This document shows positions 30,121-37,680 of a stretch of DNA of 64,000 nucleotides, piece by piece (within the stretch, counting starts at the first letter, position 1; each line of letters opens with the position of its first letter). The notes beneath the pieces were generated by a model, which was not told the DNA's origin, did not search any database, and saw nothing but the letters and a program-made list of their open reading frames with translations. Origin of the DNA: Acidithiobacillus ferruginosus. GTDB taxonomy: Bacteria; Pseudomonadota; Gammaproteobacteria; Acidithiobacillales; Acidithiobacillaceae. The stretch spans positions 47,654-111,653 of the forward strand of contig NZ_JABBDR010000073.1 of NCBI RefSeq assembly GCF_018854495.1, written 5' to 3'. The position numbers were made by a program, and so were the translations under genes.

Positions 30121-31226
30121 TCCCTATCGCGGAACCCCTGCTGGCCTGGTACACCCGCCACGGACGCCATGATCTGCCATGGCGCCAGACCCGCGACCCC
30201 TATCCTCTCTGGCTCGCAGAAATCATGCTCCAGCAAACCCGGGTGGAGAGCGTCAAACCCTATTACACCCGCTTTCTGCAGACCTTGCCTGCCTGGCGGG
30301 CATTGGCCGCGGCGCCCCAGGATCAGGTGCTCGCGCTGTGGAGCGGGCTGGGATATTACACCCGTGCCCGCAACGCCCAGCGCGCCGCACAAGTGGTGAT
30401 GGCCAGCTTTGCCGGCCACTTTCCCGACACACTGGAAAAGGCCGTCACCCTGCCGGGGGTGGGGCGTAGCACCGCAGCGGCGGTGCTGGCCAGCGCCTAT
30501 GGACAAAGACAGGCGATCCTCGACGCCAATGCCCGGCGCGTGCTCATCCGTAGCCATGCCATAGATGCCGATCCGAAGGCCACCGCGACTCAGCAGTGGC
30601 TCTGGACACTGGCCAGCGCCCTTACTCCCGAGGATGCCCATGGCTACAATCAGGCCATTCAGGATCTCGGCGCCATGATCTGCACCCCTCGCCAGCCGCG
30701 CTGCCCGGATTGCCCTTTGGCTAGCCGTTGCAAGGCCCATGCCCAAGGGCGCAGTCATGCCCTGCCCGTGACGGCTCACAAGCCTCCAAAACCACAGCGC
30801 CATACCTTCTTTCTCCTGGCCGCAGATCCGGAAGGACGGATTTTGCTGGAAAAACGGCCGGATTCGGGTATCTGGGGCGGGCTCTGGTGCCTACCGCAGG
30901 CGGCGCCCGATGGCGGCGAACTTTCCATCCTTTGCAACGATACCCTTCCTCCGCTGGAAGACACCCCCGCCGTACGACAATTTTTGCAAGAGGCATGGTC
31001 GCGTCGTTTGCGGCTGGATCTCCAGTTGCTGGCGCTGGCGGAAGAACAGCAACATGTTTTTACCCACTTCCAGTTACGTTTTCGCTGTGCGCATGCGCGC
31101 GTTCTGGATAGCGCTGTTGCGGATTCGGCCGCCACTCTGCGCTGGTATCACCCCGCAGACGCCCTGACACAAGGTTTGCCCACGCCCATTCGGCGGATTC
31201 TACGGAATCTCGGCGGAGGTCGCTGA
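30117..31226 (+). CDS. mutY: A/G-specific adenine DNA glycosylase MutY
   Basis: Removes adenine opposite 8-oxoguanine. The 369-residue product has the helix-hairpin-helix (VTLPGVGRSTAAAVLASA), the catalytic aspartate in ILDANARRVLIR, and the [4Fe-4S] ligands spaced C-X6-C-X2-C-X5-C at CTPRQPRCPDCPLASRC. The NUDIX-like C-terminal domain reads the lesion. The start is a GTG overlapping the preceding stop as GTGA. Confidence 0.96.
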   Translation: MIPIAEPLLAWYTRHGRHDLPWRQTRDPYPLWLAEIMLQQTRVESVKPYYTRFLQTLPAWRALAAAPQDQVLALWSGLGYYTRARNAQRAAQVVMASFAGHFPDTLEKAVTLPGVGRSTAAAVLASAYGQRQAILDANARRVLIRSHAIDADPKATATQQWLWTLASALTPEDAHGYNQAIQDLGAMICTPRQPRCPDCPLASRCKAHAQGRSHALPVTAHKPPKPQRHTFFLLAADPEGRILLEKRPDSGIWGGLWCLPQAAPDGGELSILCNDTLPPLEDTPAVRQFLQEAWSRRLRLDLQLLALAEEQQHVFTHFQLRFRCAHARVLDSAVADSAATLRWYHPADALTQGLPTPIRRILRNLGGGR

Positions 31227-31634
31227 TACTCGAATTCCAGGATCCGCTACCCGCCCAGAAGGTAACCAGCGAATGATTTCACCCCCCAAACACTCTACCC
31301 CCAGAGAAGTGTTCTGGGCAGAATGCCCAATGGAACAGGTATCCGCACTGGTCTGAGTGCGCCAGATGAAGCCATCCGTGAGACTTTCCGGGGTGCCCAT
31401 TTGCCGGTACACAGACGGCATGATGGGGACATGATCGCCATACCAAGCCAATATTCCTTCGCGCGGTCCACGGCCCAAGGTATCCCGAATCATCCCGGCC
31501 ATGTGGTCGGCGTTCATCAGATGGCGCATATAGACCGTGAGATCCCGGCACGAATCGGGGATACCCGTGGCGTAGAACAAGTCCTCATCACCTTCACGTG
31601 GCGACTCCAGATGCAAGGGGCCGTGATTCTCCAT
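31200..31634 (-). pseudogene. Remnant of a sulfatase-family (LTA-synthase-like) hydrolase/transferase
   Basis: The open frame begins mid-protein at MENHGPLHLE, the conserved core of alkaline-phosphatase-fold sulfatase/phosphoglycerol transferases. It continues through DLTVYMRHLMNADHM and AWYGDHVPIMPSVYRQMG, then loses similarity after about residue 92. The upstream in-frame DNA (GIT before the Met) fits the family but meets a stop within 10 codons. So both the N-terminal two thirds and the true C-terminus are gone. The tail runs into the mutY end on the opposite strand. Marks the edge of the accessory island. Confidence 0.65.
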
Positions 31635-31689
31635 GGTTATGCCAGGGTTACGGCAAAATTAAGCCTATCTCTATGATTGGTTAAATATA

Positions 31690-31721
31690 TTGCCATATTT
31701 CCATGCTATTTACGATGGCAA
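31690..31721. repeat. Short inverted repeat in an otherwise empty gap
   Basis: TTGCCAT (31690-31696) and ATGGCAA (31715-31721) form a 7-bp dyad with an 18-base spacer. The stretch from 31644 to 31856 holds no gene that I can support. The region is AT-richer than its surroundings. Confidence 0.3.
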
Positions 31722-31856
31722 GCGTTGAATCATCCATGTAGTCATCAGGTTGTAGCAAACCCGAACTGCCTGGGAGGATGGGGAGTGAATGGGTTATGGA
31801 AGACTTTGTCGGGGCTCTCTGTGATACCCATGTGTTCCATTTCTTTACGCGTTCGC

Positions 31857-32261
31857 CTATAAAAATGGGTTGACGATATGCAGACGCCCCTCAAGAATCT
31901 GTCCATGATGCATATCCTCCGTGTATAACGTGACGCAATGAGCCAGGAGCGCTGAAGCCACGATCATGGCATCCCAGATGTTGTACTGATAGCGCTCTGC
32001 GATCTGGATGCCCTGAATATGCGTGTCCAGGGTAACCGATGTGATTTCACAGAGGCGATAGAGAGGCGTTAGCACCTCCCGGACTTCTGGTAAGGGCATC
32101 GCCATCTTACGCCGGGCGACAGAAGCAAACTCGTTCAGCACCTGGGCGCTAATGATGCCCCCCTGCACGATGACACTTTCTGCTTTATCTGCCTTGACGG
32201 TGTCCTCGGAGAGCAGATACAGCAACACGTTTGTGTCGAAGAATGCTTTATCACTCGTCAT
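31857..32261 (-). CDS. vapC: PIN-domain toxin (VapC-like ribonuclease)
   Basis: The 134-residue product starts MTSDKAFFDTNVLLYLLSED, with the first acidic residue of the PIN site in FFDTNV. Others are at about residues 40-45 and in WDAMIVASALL and YTEDMHHGQIL. The ATG at 32261 lies inside the end of the antitoxin gene (11-base overlap). Expected to cleave RNA and to be held by the AbrB-type partner. Confidence 0.88.
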   Translation of the reverse strand: MTSDKAFFDTNVLLYLLSEDTVKADKAESVIVQGGIISAQVLNEFASVARRKMAMPLPEVREVLTPLYRLCEITSVTLDTHIQGIQIAERYQYNIWDAMIVASALLAHCVTLYTEDMHHGQILEGRLHIVNPFL

Positions 32262-32481
32262 GGGCTTCCAGTCGGTCAAATCGGAAGTCCGCTGGGAGCC
32301 TGCCACGATAACGCCTTAATCGAGCGAGCAGTTCAGCATTTTGCGGTGTGCGCTGAATCTGAAATTGCTTTTCGCCCAATATCTCAATCTCGATGTTGTC
32401 GCCATCTTTGAGTCCCAAGGCTTCAACAACGGTAGCCGGAAGACGAACGGCGAGGCTATTCCCCCACTTGGATACTTGCAT
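32251..32481 (-). CDS. vapB: AbrB/MazE-type antitoxin of the PIN toxin
   Basis: The 76-residue product has the swapped-hairpin DNA-binding fold signature VSKWGNSLAVRLPATVVEALGLKDGD at its N-terminus and a charged C-terminus that would wrap the toxin. The ATG at 32481 has AGGAGG upstream, better than the longer frame that opens at 32535. It overlaps vapC, as usual for coupled toxin-antitoxin genes. Confidence 0.88.
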   Translation of the reverse strand: MQVSKWGNSLAVRLPATVVEALGLKDGDNIEIEILGEKQFQIQRTPQNAELLARLRRYRGRLPADFRFDRLEAHDE

Positions 32482-32504
32482 CCCGACCTCCTGATAAGGT
32501 AACG

Positions 32505-32536
32505 AATGATAAACACTACTGGTATTGTATATCATT
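32505..32536 (-). promoter_or_regulatory. Inverted repeat in the vapBC promoter, candidate autoregulatory operator
   Basis: AATGATA (32505-32511) and TATCATT (32530-32536) are perfect arms 18 bases apart, 24 bases upstream of the antitoxin start. Toxin-antitoxin complexes commonly bind such dyads in their own promoter. Confidence 0.5.
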
Positions 32537-32571
32537 GGACGGGCGAGTGTGCAAGGCGCGGTGAATCGGAA

Positions 32572-33906
32572 TTATAAAATGTTGCGCTCCACCACGACCT
32601 CGGAATAGGGGTCTCCCATAGCCACACAACGCGTTTGTCTGGCCCAGAATCCGGCTTTGGAACGGTTCACCTGATAGTAAAATTCCAAAGTGAGATCCGG
32701 CTTTGTGGTAATGTCTGCCGTATAGAGCAGGTTCATCAGAGAGGAGCCAATGCCCGTCATCAGATAATCAATGGGGTGGTCTGATTGCCCAAAAGCACGC
32801 AGATGTCCGAGAGACTCATAGGGATACCACGAACGCAGTATCAGGCGTTCATTGGGAATGATTTCCTGAATGCGCCATACGCCCCAACCGAGCGCATTGA
32901 TGCAGGCAATGATGCCGGATAACCAGTCTTCACGGCATTGCAGTTGAGGCACAATCAACTGGTACCAAGGATCCGAGCGCATGATGCCGCCCATGGTGTT
33001 GAACCCGCATATATGGCCCGCTTCAATCAACAGGGTTCTGGCGAGTGCCTGGCCCTGAAGATGCTCGAATTTCTCCTTATAATAAAACAGGGTCGGGTAT
33101 TCGTACCACAGCATCTCCCCCAAATAGCGATGCGTGTTGAGCGCTTCCTGAAGAGCACGTTCAAAGCGAAAAGACACCAGATTGTAGTAGTCCGCGTAGT
33201 GCCGCGTCAGATAGACACCAAAAGCAGGAATCAATCCGTCGGGATCCCCGGTCAATGGCAGGGTGCCTACCGCAGTCATAATGGCGTCTTCATCTATATG
33301 CAGACCGATATGCCGCGGGGGAACCTGATCGGCACCCTGAGGCAGAACTGCCTGGGGGATATCCGGCACGTCCAAGGGAAATGGATCTCCACTGTCGCGA
33401 AGATGCAGATGAAATTGGGTTGTCTCTGCTCCCTTTGAGAGGGCAGTTTCACCGATTTTACCCCCATAAGGTCGTCCATAAATGGCCGATAGGGCACCTA
33501 TGGCATAACCAAGATCAAAGTGCTCGCCAGGCCAGCGCCGCTTACCATAATTCAGGCGCAGTGCCGCCCCATAGTGGGAGTGATTTTCGATGAGGACAAA
33601 CTCTGGTTCGGCGGAATGGGGCAGCGCGCCCAAGGGTAGATCTCCAAATCCGCAAAAGCGATATATGGATTCTGCATACTTGAGGCGTTCTGCAACGGAC
33701 CATTCTGGGTGTTCCCGAAAGGCCGTCCGAAGTTGTCGGAAGCTGACTTCGGTAGCAGAGTCTACCAGAATTGGTTCGCGGTCTATGTAATGGCAGTCTT
33801 CGATCACCAATTGAAGAAAGCGATTGTAGTGGTTGCAGTGAAAGATGACTGGCTCACGCGATATGGTCATGATGCCGGTGCGGGATGAGGCTTCTGGGTG
33901 GATCAT
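32572..33906 (-). CDS. Protein with two V4R-like domains, function unknown
   Basis: The 444-residue product appears to hold two related halves, about residues 25-200 and 225-444. Each has an ILVDSA/LLIEAG start, a GFGDLPLG/GWGVWRI turn, and a FVLIENHSHYGAALR/LILRSWYPYESLGHL strand pair. The C-terminal half ends TRCVAMGDPYSEVVVE, which resembles the cysteine-rich close of V4R domains with the usual last cysteine replaced by serine. V4R domains bind small hydrophobic or tetrapyrrole-type ligands. The start could be 33906 or ATG 33870. No partner gene is evident. Domain call is by eye. Confidence 0.6.
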   Translation of the reverse strand: MIHPEASSRTGIMTISREPVIFHCNHYNRFLQLVIEDCHYIDREPILVDSATEVSFRQLRTAFREHPEWSVAERLKYAESIYRFCGFGDLPLGALPHSAEPEFVLIENHSHYGAALRLNYGKRRWPGEHFDLGYAIGALSAIYGRPYGGKIGETALSKGAETTQFHLHLRDSGDPFPLDVPDIPQAVLPQGADQVPPRHIGLHIDEDAIMTAVGTLPLTGDPDGLIPAFGVYLTRHYADYYNLVSFRFERALQEALNTHRYLGEMLWYEYPTLFYYKEKFEHLQGQALARTLLIEAGHICGFNTMGGIMRSDPWYQLIVPQLQCREDWLSGIIACINALGWGVWRIQEIIPNERLILRSWYPYESLGHLRAFGQSDHPIDYLMTGIGSSLMNLLYTADITTKPDLTLEFYYQVNRSKAGFWARQTRCVAMGDPYSEVVVERNIL

Positions 33907-34213
33907 TTCTTCCGCTCGCTTCCATTTATCAAGATATCAGGCATAAGGCATCATGTGTCTCATGTTCGTGTTGCCAAAATGGTGCCATCATATCTGGCTT
34001 CTTCGGCGATTTCCACGGGCGACATGAGCGTATCTAACGCGTCCCACCATACCATTCCATTCCGCTCGGTACCGTGGTGTTAGCTAGTGGCCATCAACAT
34101 CGAAGCCTATGAGTAATCGTGCCTGGCGACATCCACCTGTTCGCCATGTATTGACAACAGCTATACGCCGCGCTACGGTTTGTATATCTGTTGTGTTTCA
34201 TGAGGAGCCTGCC
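33907..34213. other. Gap before the second toxin-antitoxin pair
   Basis: About 307 bases without a gene I can defend. A 31-codon minus-strand frame (34055 to 33960) reads MVWWDALDTLMSPVEIAEEA and looks protein-like, but has no recognised family and a stop just upstream; it may be a relic. The right end carries the tacA promoter. Confidence 0.3.
34151..34179 (+). promoter_or_regulatory. Promoter of the tacA-tacT pair
   Basis: TTGACA at 34151-34156 and TACGGT at 34174-34179 have a 17-base spacer. A GAGGAG ribosome site lies at 34202-34207, before the ATG at 34214. Confidence 0.5.
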
Positions 34214-34486
34214 ATGCGCGCTGCCGCCATCAATTTACGTGCCTTGCCGGAGCAACGTGATCTCATTGACCACGCCGCCAGCCTGCTGGGCAAAAACCGT
34301 TCCGATTTCATGCTGGAAGCCGCCTGCGAGCGTGCGCAATCGGTGCTGCTCGATCAGGTGTTCTTTGGGCTGGATGCGGAAAAATTCCAGCAGTTCATCG
34401 CCATGCTCGACGCGCCGCCAGGTGCCAATGTAGGGCTTGAGCGGTTGATGGCGGTCAAGGCGCCGTGGGAAAGTAATCAAGCATGA
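34214..34486 (+). CDS. tacA: DUF1778-family antitoxin (TacA-like)
   Basis: The 90-residue product has a ribbon-helix-helix-type N-terminus (INLRALPEQRDLIDHAASLLGKNRSDFMLEAACERAQ), typical of DUF1778 antitoxins. The C-terminal helix ends in the neutralising tail. The ATG at 34214 was chosen over an upstream GTG because of the GAGGAG site. Overlaps the toxin start as ATGA. Confidence 0.9.
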   Translation: MRAAAINLRALPEQRDLIDHAASLLGKNRSDFMLEAACERAQSVLLDQVFFGLDAEKFQQFIAMLDAPPGANVGLERLMAVKAPWESNQA

Positions 34487-34977
34487 GCTTGAAGCTATCC
34501 GCGCCGCAGCCACTTGAGGCGACGCATCTGTTGAGCGACTTTGAATGCGGAGAGCCTGCTCTGGATAAGTGGCTCCAACGTCGGGCGATGAGCAACCAGC
34601 TCACTGGCGCCAGCAGGAGTTTTGTGGTTGTTGATGAAGAAAATCGTGTGCGTGGCTTCTACTCCATGTCAGCTGGTGCGGTCTCTCATCAACTGGCGAC
34701 CGGCTCGGTTCGTCGCAATATGCCCGATCCGGTTCCCGTCATGGTGCTTGGCAGGCTGGCGGTGGATCGACGGGCACAAGGCATCAAACTGGGGGCAGCC
34801 ATGCTGCAAGACGCGGTGAATCGGACCATCACCATATCGCAGAACACCGGAGTTCGCGCTTTGCTGGTTCATGCGCTCCACGAACGCGCCAAACAGTTCT
34901 ATGAGCACTACGGCTTTCAGGAGTCACCACAACATCCGATGACGTTGATGCTGCGCCTGAGTACTGTCAAAGCTTGA
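34483..34977 (+). CDS. tacT: GNAT acetyltransferase toxin (TacT-like)
   Basis: The 164-residue product carries GNAT motif A (VLGRLAVDRRAQGIKLGAAMLQDAV), with the acetyl-CoA-binding R/Q-x-x-G-x region, and the catalytic tyrosine area FYEHYGFQESP. Homologues acetylate the amino group of charged tRNAs and block translation. Paired with tacA. Confidence 0.9.
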   Translation: MSLKLSAPQPLEATHLLSDFECGEPALDKWLQRRAMSNQLTGASRSFVVVDEENRVRGFYSMSAGAVSHQLATGSVRRNMPDPVPVMVLGRLAVDRRAQGIKLGAAMLQDAVNRTITISQNTGVRALLVHALHERAKQFYEHYGFQESPQHPMTLMLRLSTVKA

Positions 34978-35078
34978 TCCTCCTTAGTGGATTTCATGTT
35001 GCCAACTGCTCCAACCCTGAAGGGCCCTCTACCAGAAGAGCCGCATATTGGACTTGCAATTCTCCTCCATGGCGCTAA

Positions 35079-35101
35079 GATATATCTAAAGTTGATATAT
35101 C
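35079..35101 (+). promoter_or_regulatory. Double GATATATC site in the padR promoter
   Basis: Two identical, self-complementary octamers GATATATC (35079-35086 and 35094-35101) have a 7-base spacer. They overlap a plausible -10 (TAAGAT, 35076-35081) that lies 16 bases after TTGCAA (35054-35059). Placement 18 bases before the padR start fits autorepression by a dimeric PadR protein. Confidence 0.5.
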
Positions 35102-35118
35102 GTTATTAAGGCGGTTCA

Positions 35119-35643
35119 ATGAAATCATCCAATTCTTCATCAGGAAAGTGCCTCGGACGTTGCCACGGGGCCGGATCAGGTCGGCAAGTCCGCCGTGGAC
35201 CACGGATGTTTGACCCCGGCATGCTGCGTTACATCGTGCTACAGCATATTGCGGAGCAATCGCGTCACGGATACGAGCTGATCAAACTGCTGCAGAAACA
35301 GTCCGGCGGACTCTATAGCCCGAGCCCTGGGATGATCTATCCGATGCTCGCGATGCTTGAGGACCTGGGCCAGGTCTCCGCAGTCTCTGAAGGGAACAAG
35401 AAGCTCTATGCGATCACCAGGCAAGGGCAAGAGTTCCTCGACCAGAACCGAGCCATGGTTGCGGCAATCGAGAAACAGATCGCAGTCCGATGCAGTGACG
35501 GCGCGCAACAGGTGCGCGAACGCCTCCATTTGTTGCGTGATGCTGTCTGCAACCGAGTACGAGAACACCAATTATTGCCGGATCAGATCCGGCAGATCGA
35601 GGATGTCCTGGACAAGGCCCTCACGGAGATTCAGGCCCTCTGA
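35119..35643 (+). CDS. PadR-family transcriptional regulator
   Basis: The 174-residue product has a 29-residue basic, glycine-rich N-terminal extension with two cysteines (GKCLGRCHG). A PadR winged helix follows (about residues 30-110: RYIVLQHIAEQSRHGYELIKLLQ and SPSPGMIYPMLAMLEDLG) and then a helical dimerisation tail. AAGG precedes the ATG. It is followed after 36 bases by a DUF2202 gene, so it probably controls this pair and itself. Ligand unknown. Confidence 0.9.
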   Translation: MKSSNSSSGKCLGRCHGAGSGRQVRRGPRMFDPGMLRYIVLQHIAEQSRHGYELIKLLQKQSGGLYSPSPGMIYPMLAMLEDLGQVSAVSEGNKKLYAITRQGQEFLDQNRAMVAAIEKQIAVRCSDGAQQVRERLHLLRDAVCNRVREHQLLPDQIRQIEDVLDKALTEIQAL

Positions 35644-35679
35644 GCCAGGCCTGAGATCATGTTGATAAGGAGTAGAGTG

Positions 35680-36396
35680 ATGAACGAAAAGAATCAATTC
35701 TGTTCGCGGCGCGGCGCATCGAGTTCCGGTGACGGCCGACTGAGGTCTGGCGGCGGTGGGAATGGCTGCGGCATGGGAGGCAACCGGGGTATGGGTCAAG
35801 GAGGATTGAACCGCACCGCGCACCGCGCTGCCCACGTCGCGCAGATCCGCGCCGATATCGCCGCCACCCCGCGTGGCGTGCTTAGTGCCGAGGAGCGCGA
35901 TGACTTGCTGCTGATGCGCGAGGAGGAAAAAATTGCCCGCGACGTCTATATCCGGATGTATGCACGGTGGGGTATTCGGCCATTCGACAACATCAGTGGC
36001 TCCGAGCAGGCGCACATGGACGCGATACTCGCTTTGCTCGAACATTACGGCGAACGGGATCCGGTGCAGGGGATGGCGATCGGGCAATTCCACCGTGCCG
36101 ATATGCAGGCATTGTACGATGGCCTGATTGAGCAGGGGCTGCGGAGCCAGACGGAAGCGATTCGCGTCGGGCTGCTGATTGAGGAACTCGACATTGCCGA
36201 CCTGCAGAAAACCGCCCGCCGTACCAATAAACCAGAAATCCGCGCGGTCTACGCGGAATTGGAGCGTGGGTCACGCAATCACCTGCGGGCATTTTATCGG
36301 TGGAAACAGATGCTTGGTGTCGACTATGCCCCGCAGCATCTGCCTACAGCCGAATTCGAGCGTACCGGCTTGTCGGCGCATGAAATGTGCGCGTGA
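35680..36396 (+). CDS. DUF2202 ferritin-like domain protein
   Basis: The 238-residue product has a cysteine- and glycine-rich N-terminus (about residues 8-42, GGGGNGCGMGGNRGMGQGG). The DUF2202 domain begins near residue 65 (LSAEERDDLLLMREEEKIARDVYIRMYARW), with glutamate and histidine residues placed as in ferritin-like four-helix bundles (SEQAHMDAILALLEHYG). Metal binding is likely but unproven. AAGGAG lies 6 bases before the ATG. Cotranscribed with the PadR gene. Confidence 0.85.
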   Translation: MNEKNQFCSRRGASSSGDGRLRSGGGGNGCGMGGNRGMGQGGLNRTAHRAAHVAQIRADIAATPRGVLSAEERDDLLLMREEEKIARDVYIRMYARWGIRPFDNISGSEQAHMDAILALLEHYGERDPVQGMAIGQFHRADMQALYDGLIEQGLRSQTEAIRVGLLIEELDIADLQKTARRTNKPEIRAVYAELERGSRNHLRAFYRWKQMLGVDYAPQHLPTAEFERTGLSAHEMCA

Positions 36397-36460
36397 TTCC
36401 TTGTGGGTATATAGGGTAGCATCATGTCATCCACCCCGGAATCATTGAGGAATTAGCGTC

Positions 36461-36733
36461 ATGTCACGAATGGTACAGTGCGTAAAACTCGGCCATGAGG
36501 CCGAAGGTCTGGATCGTCCGCCTTATCCTGGCGCCCTTGGCGCGCGAATTTATCAGGAGGTCTCCAAGGAGGCCTGGCAGGGCTGGCTGAAACATCAAAC
36601 CATGCTCATCAACGAATACCGCCTTTCTCCCATCGATCCCAAATCGCGGACATTTCTGGAAAAACAGATGGATGCCTATTTCTTTGGCGATGGTGCCCAA
36701 TCGCCGGAAGGCTACGTGCCGCCGGCACCATAG
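36461..36733 (+). CDS. yggX: Fe(2+)-trafficking / oxidative damage protection protein YggX
   Basis: The 90-residue product has the family start [24 protein letters not shown] with the conserved cysteine, and the C-terminal AYFFGDG. It protects iron-sulfur clusters in enterics. In many genomes it follows mutY directly; here an inserted island of about 5 kb separates the two, which fits an insertion between them. Confidence 0.94.
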   Translation: MSRMVQCVKLGHEAEGLDRPPYPGALGARIYQEVSKEAWQGWLKHQTMLINEYRLSPIDPKSRTFLEKQMDAYFFGDGAQSPEGYVPPAP

Positions 36734-36959
36734 GACCCCGGAAGAGCGCCTCCGCGGCGCGCCGCAATGCATGTCGGCCTCTGACGTCGTTGTCGGACGA
36801 CAGGACCAGGGCGCGCCGGAGCATCTTATTATTACAAAATCGTCATAAAACCGTCACGTTCTGTCGCCTGAAGGTGACGTAATATTGCCTTTGCCATACT
36901 CCGCTTCCCCCTGCTTTGGCTGGTCTGGGAGGGGCGGATCGTGGCGCTTTGGCGATGCG

Positions 36960-36981
36960 ATACAATAACAACCTATTGTAT
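36960..36981. repeat. Perfect inverted repeat in the yggX / Asr-like gap
   Basis: ATACAATA and TATTGTAT (8-bp arms) flank a 6-base spacer. It lies in the 499-base gap 36734-37232, which has no gene I can support. The gap shifts from GC-rich (up to about 36955) to AT-rich nearer the downstream gene. Possible regulator site or mRNA hairpin. Confidence 0.4.
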
Positions 36982-37232
36982 ATATTAACCATGCTATCTC
37001 AGCGCAGGGTGGCGGCCCGATACTCTCGGGTGCCGGGCAGGATATTCCCGGCGGCAAGCGCGTCGGATATAAGCGACTCCTGAATTACCAATGGTGGGGA
37101 AACATTAAAATAATAACAATGAAAAACATGCACATAAATATATGGCATGACTTTTGCTTATGCCTGGTTGCTGTCGAAAAACGGCACCGCTGAATGCGGG
37201 AACTGGAACCACCTTTTGAGGAGAGATTACCC

Positions 37233-37478
37233 ATGAAGAAGATTATTGCCCTGACGGCTGCCCTGTCCTTCCTGACCGCCACTGCAGCTTTTGCCACCGA
37301 AGTCCCTGCCGCTGCCGCAAAGGCCCCGGAAAAGACCGTGGAGCATAAAGCCCCTGAGCATAAGGCCCCTGCGCATAAGGTTGTGGAAAAGAAGGCGGCG
37401 CACAAGAAGATCGTAAAGAAGGCTCCTGAGCATAAAGTGATGGAGAAGAAGGCTGTGGCGAAGAAGCCTGCGGCCTGA
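37233..37478 (+). CDS. Asr-like acid-shock periplasmic protein
   Basis: The 81-residue product has a clear signal peptide (KKIIALTAALSFLTATAAFA, cut before TEVP). The mature part is built almost only from Lys, Ala, His, Pro, Glu and Val, with repeats of the type H-K-A-P-E and KKA. This matches the Asr acid-shock protein in composition and layout. A strongly basic periplasmic protein fits an acidophile facing low pH. GAGGAG precedes the start and a strong terminator follows, so it is a monocistronic unit. Confidence 0.7.
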   Translation: MKKIIALTAALSFLTATAAFATEVPAAAAKAPEKTVEHKAPEHKAPAHKVVEKKAAHKKIVKKAPEHKVMEKKAVAKKPAA

Positions 37479-37528
37479 GGATGGATCGGGTTGCGCCTCT
37501 GCGCGTGACTTGTTGAGTTCTGATGTTC

Positions 37529-37560
37529 AAACCTGGGGGGTGAAACCCCCAGGTTTTTTT
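37529..37560 (+). terminator. Rho-independent terminator of the Asr-like gene
   Basis: AAACCTGGGGG pairs with CCCCCAGGTTT around a 6-base loop (gtgaaa), ending in a run of T residues. It is the strongest intrinsic terminator in the window. Confidence 0.9.
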
Positions 37561-37680
37561 ATCATGGGGTTGCTCCCCTGACGCAGCGGGTGGCGCCCCG
37601 ATGTCTCGAAGTCCTTGCACTTTCCAGCCCACGATTCTACGCTGAGGCTCTTCATTTTCTCTGCCGGAGCTTGCAGGTCC

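Noticed and set aside
37615-37680. Earlier start for the sensor kinase
   Set aside because: Adds Cys/Phe-rich residues before a normal N-terminal membrane helix and has no ribosome site.
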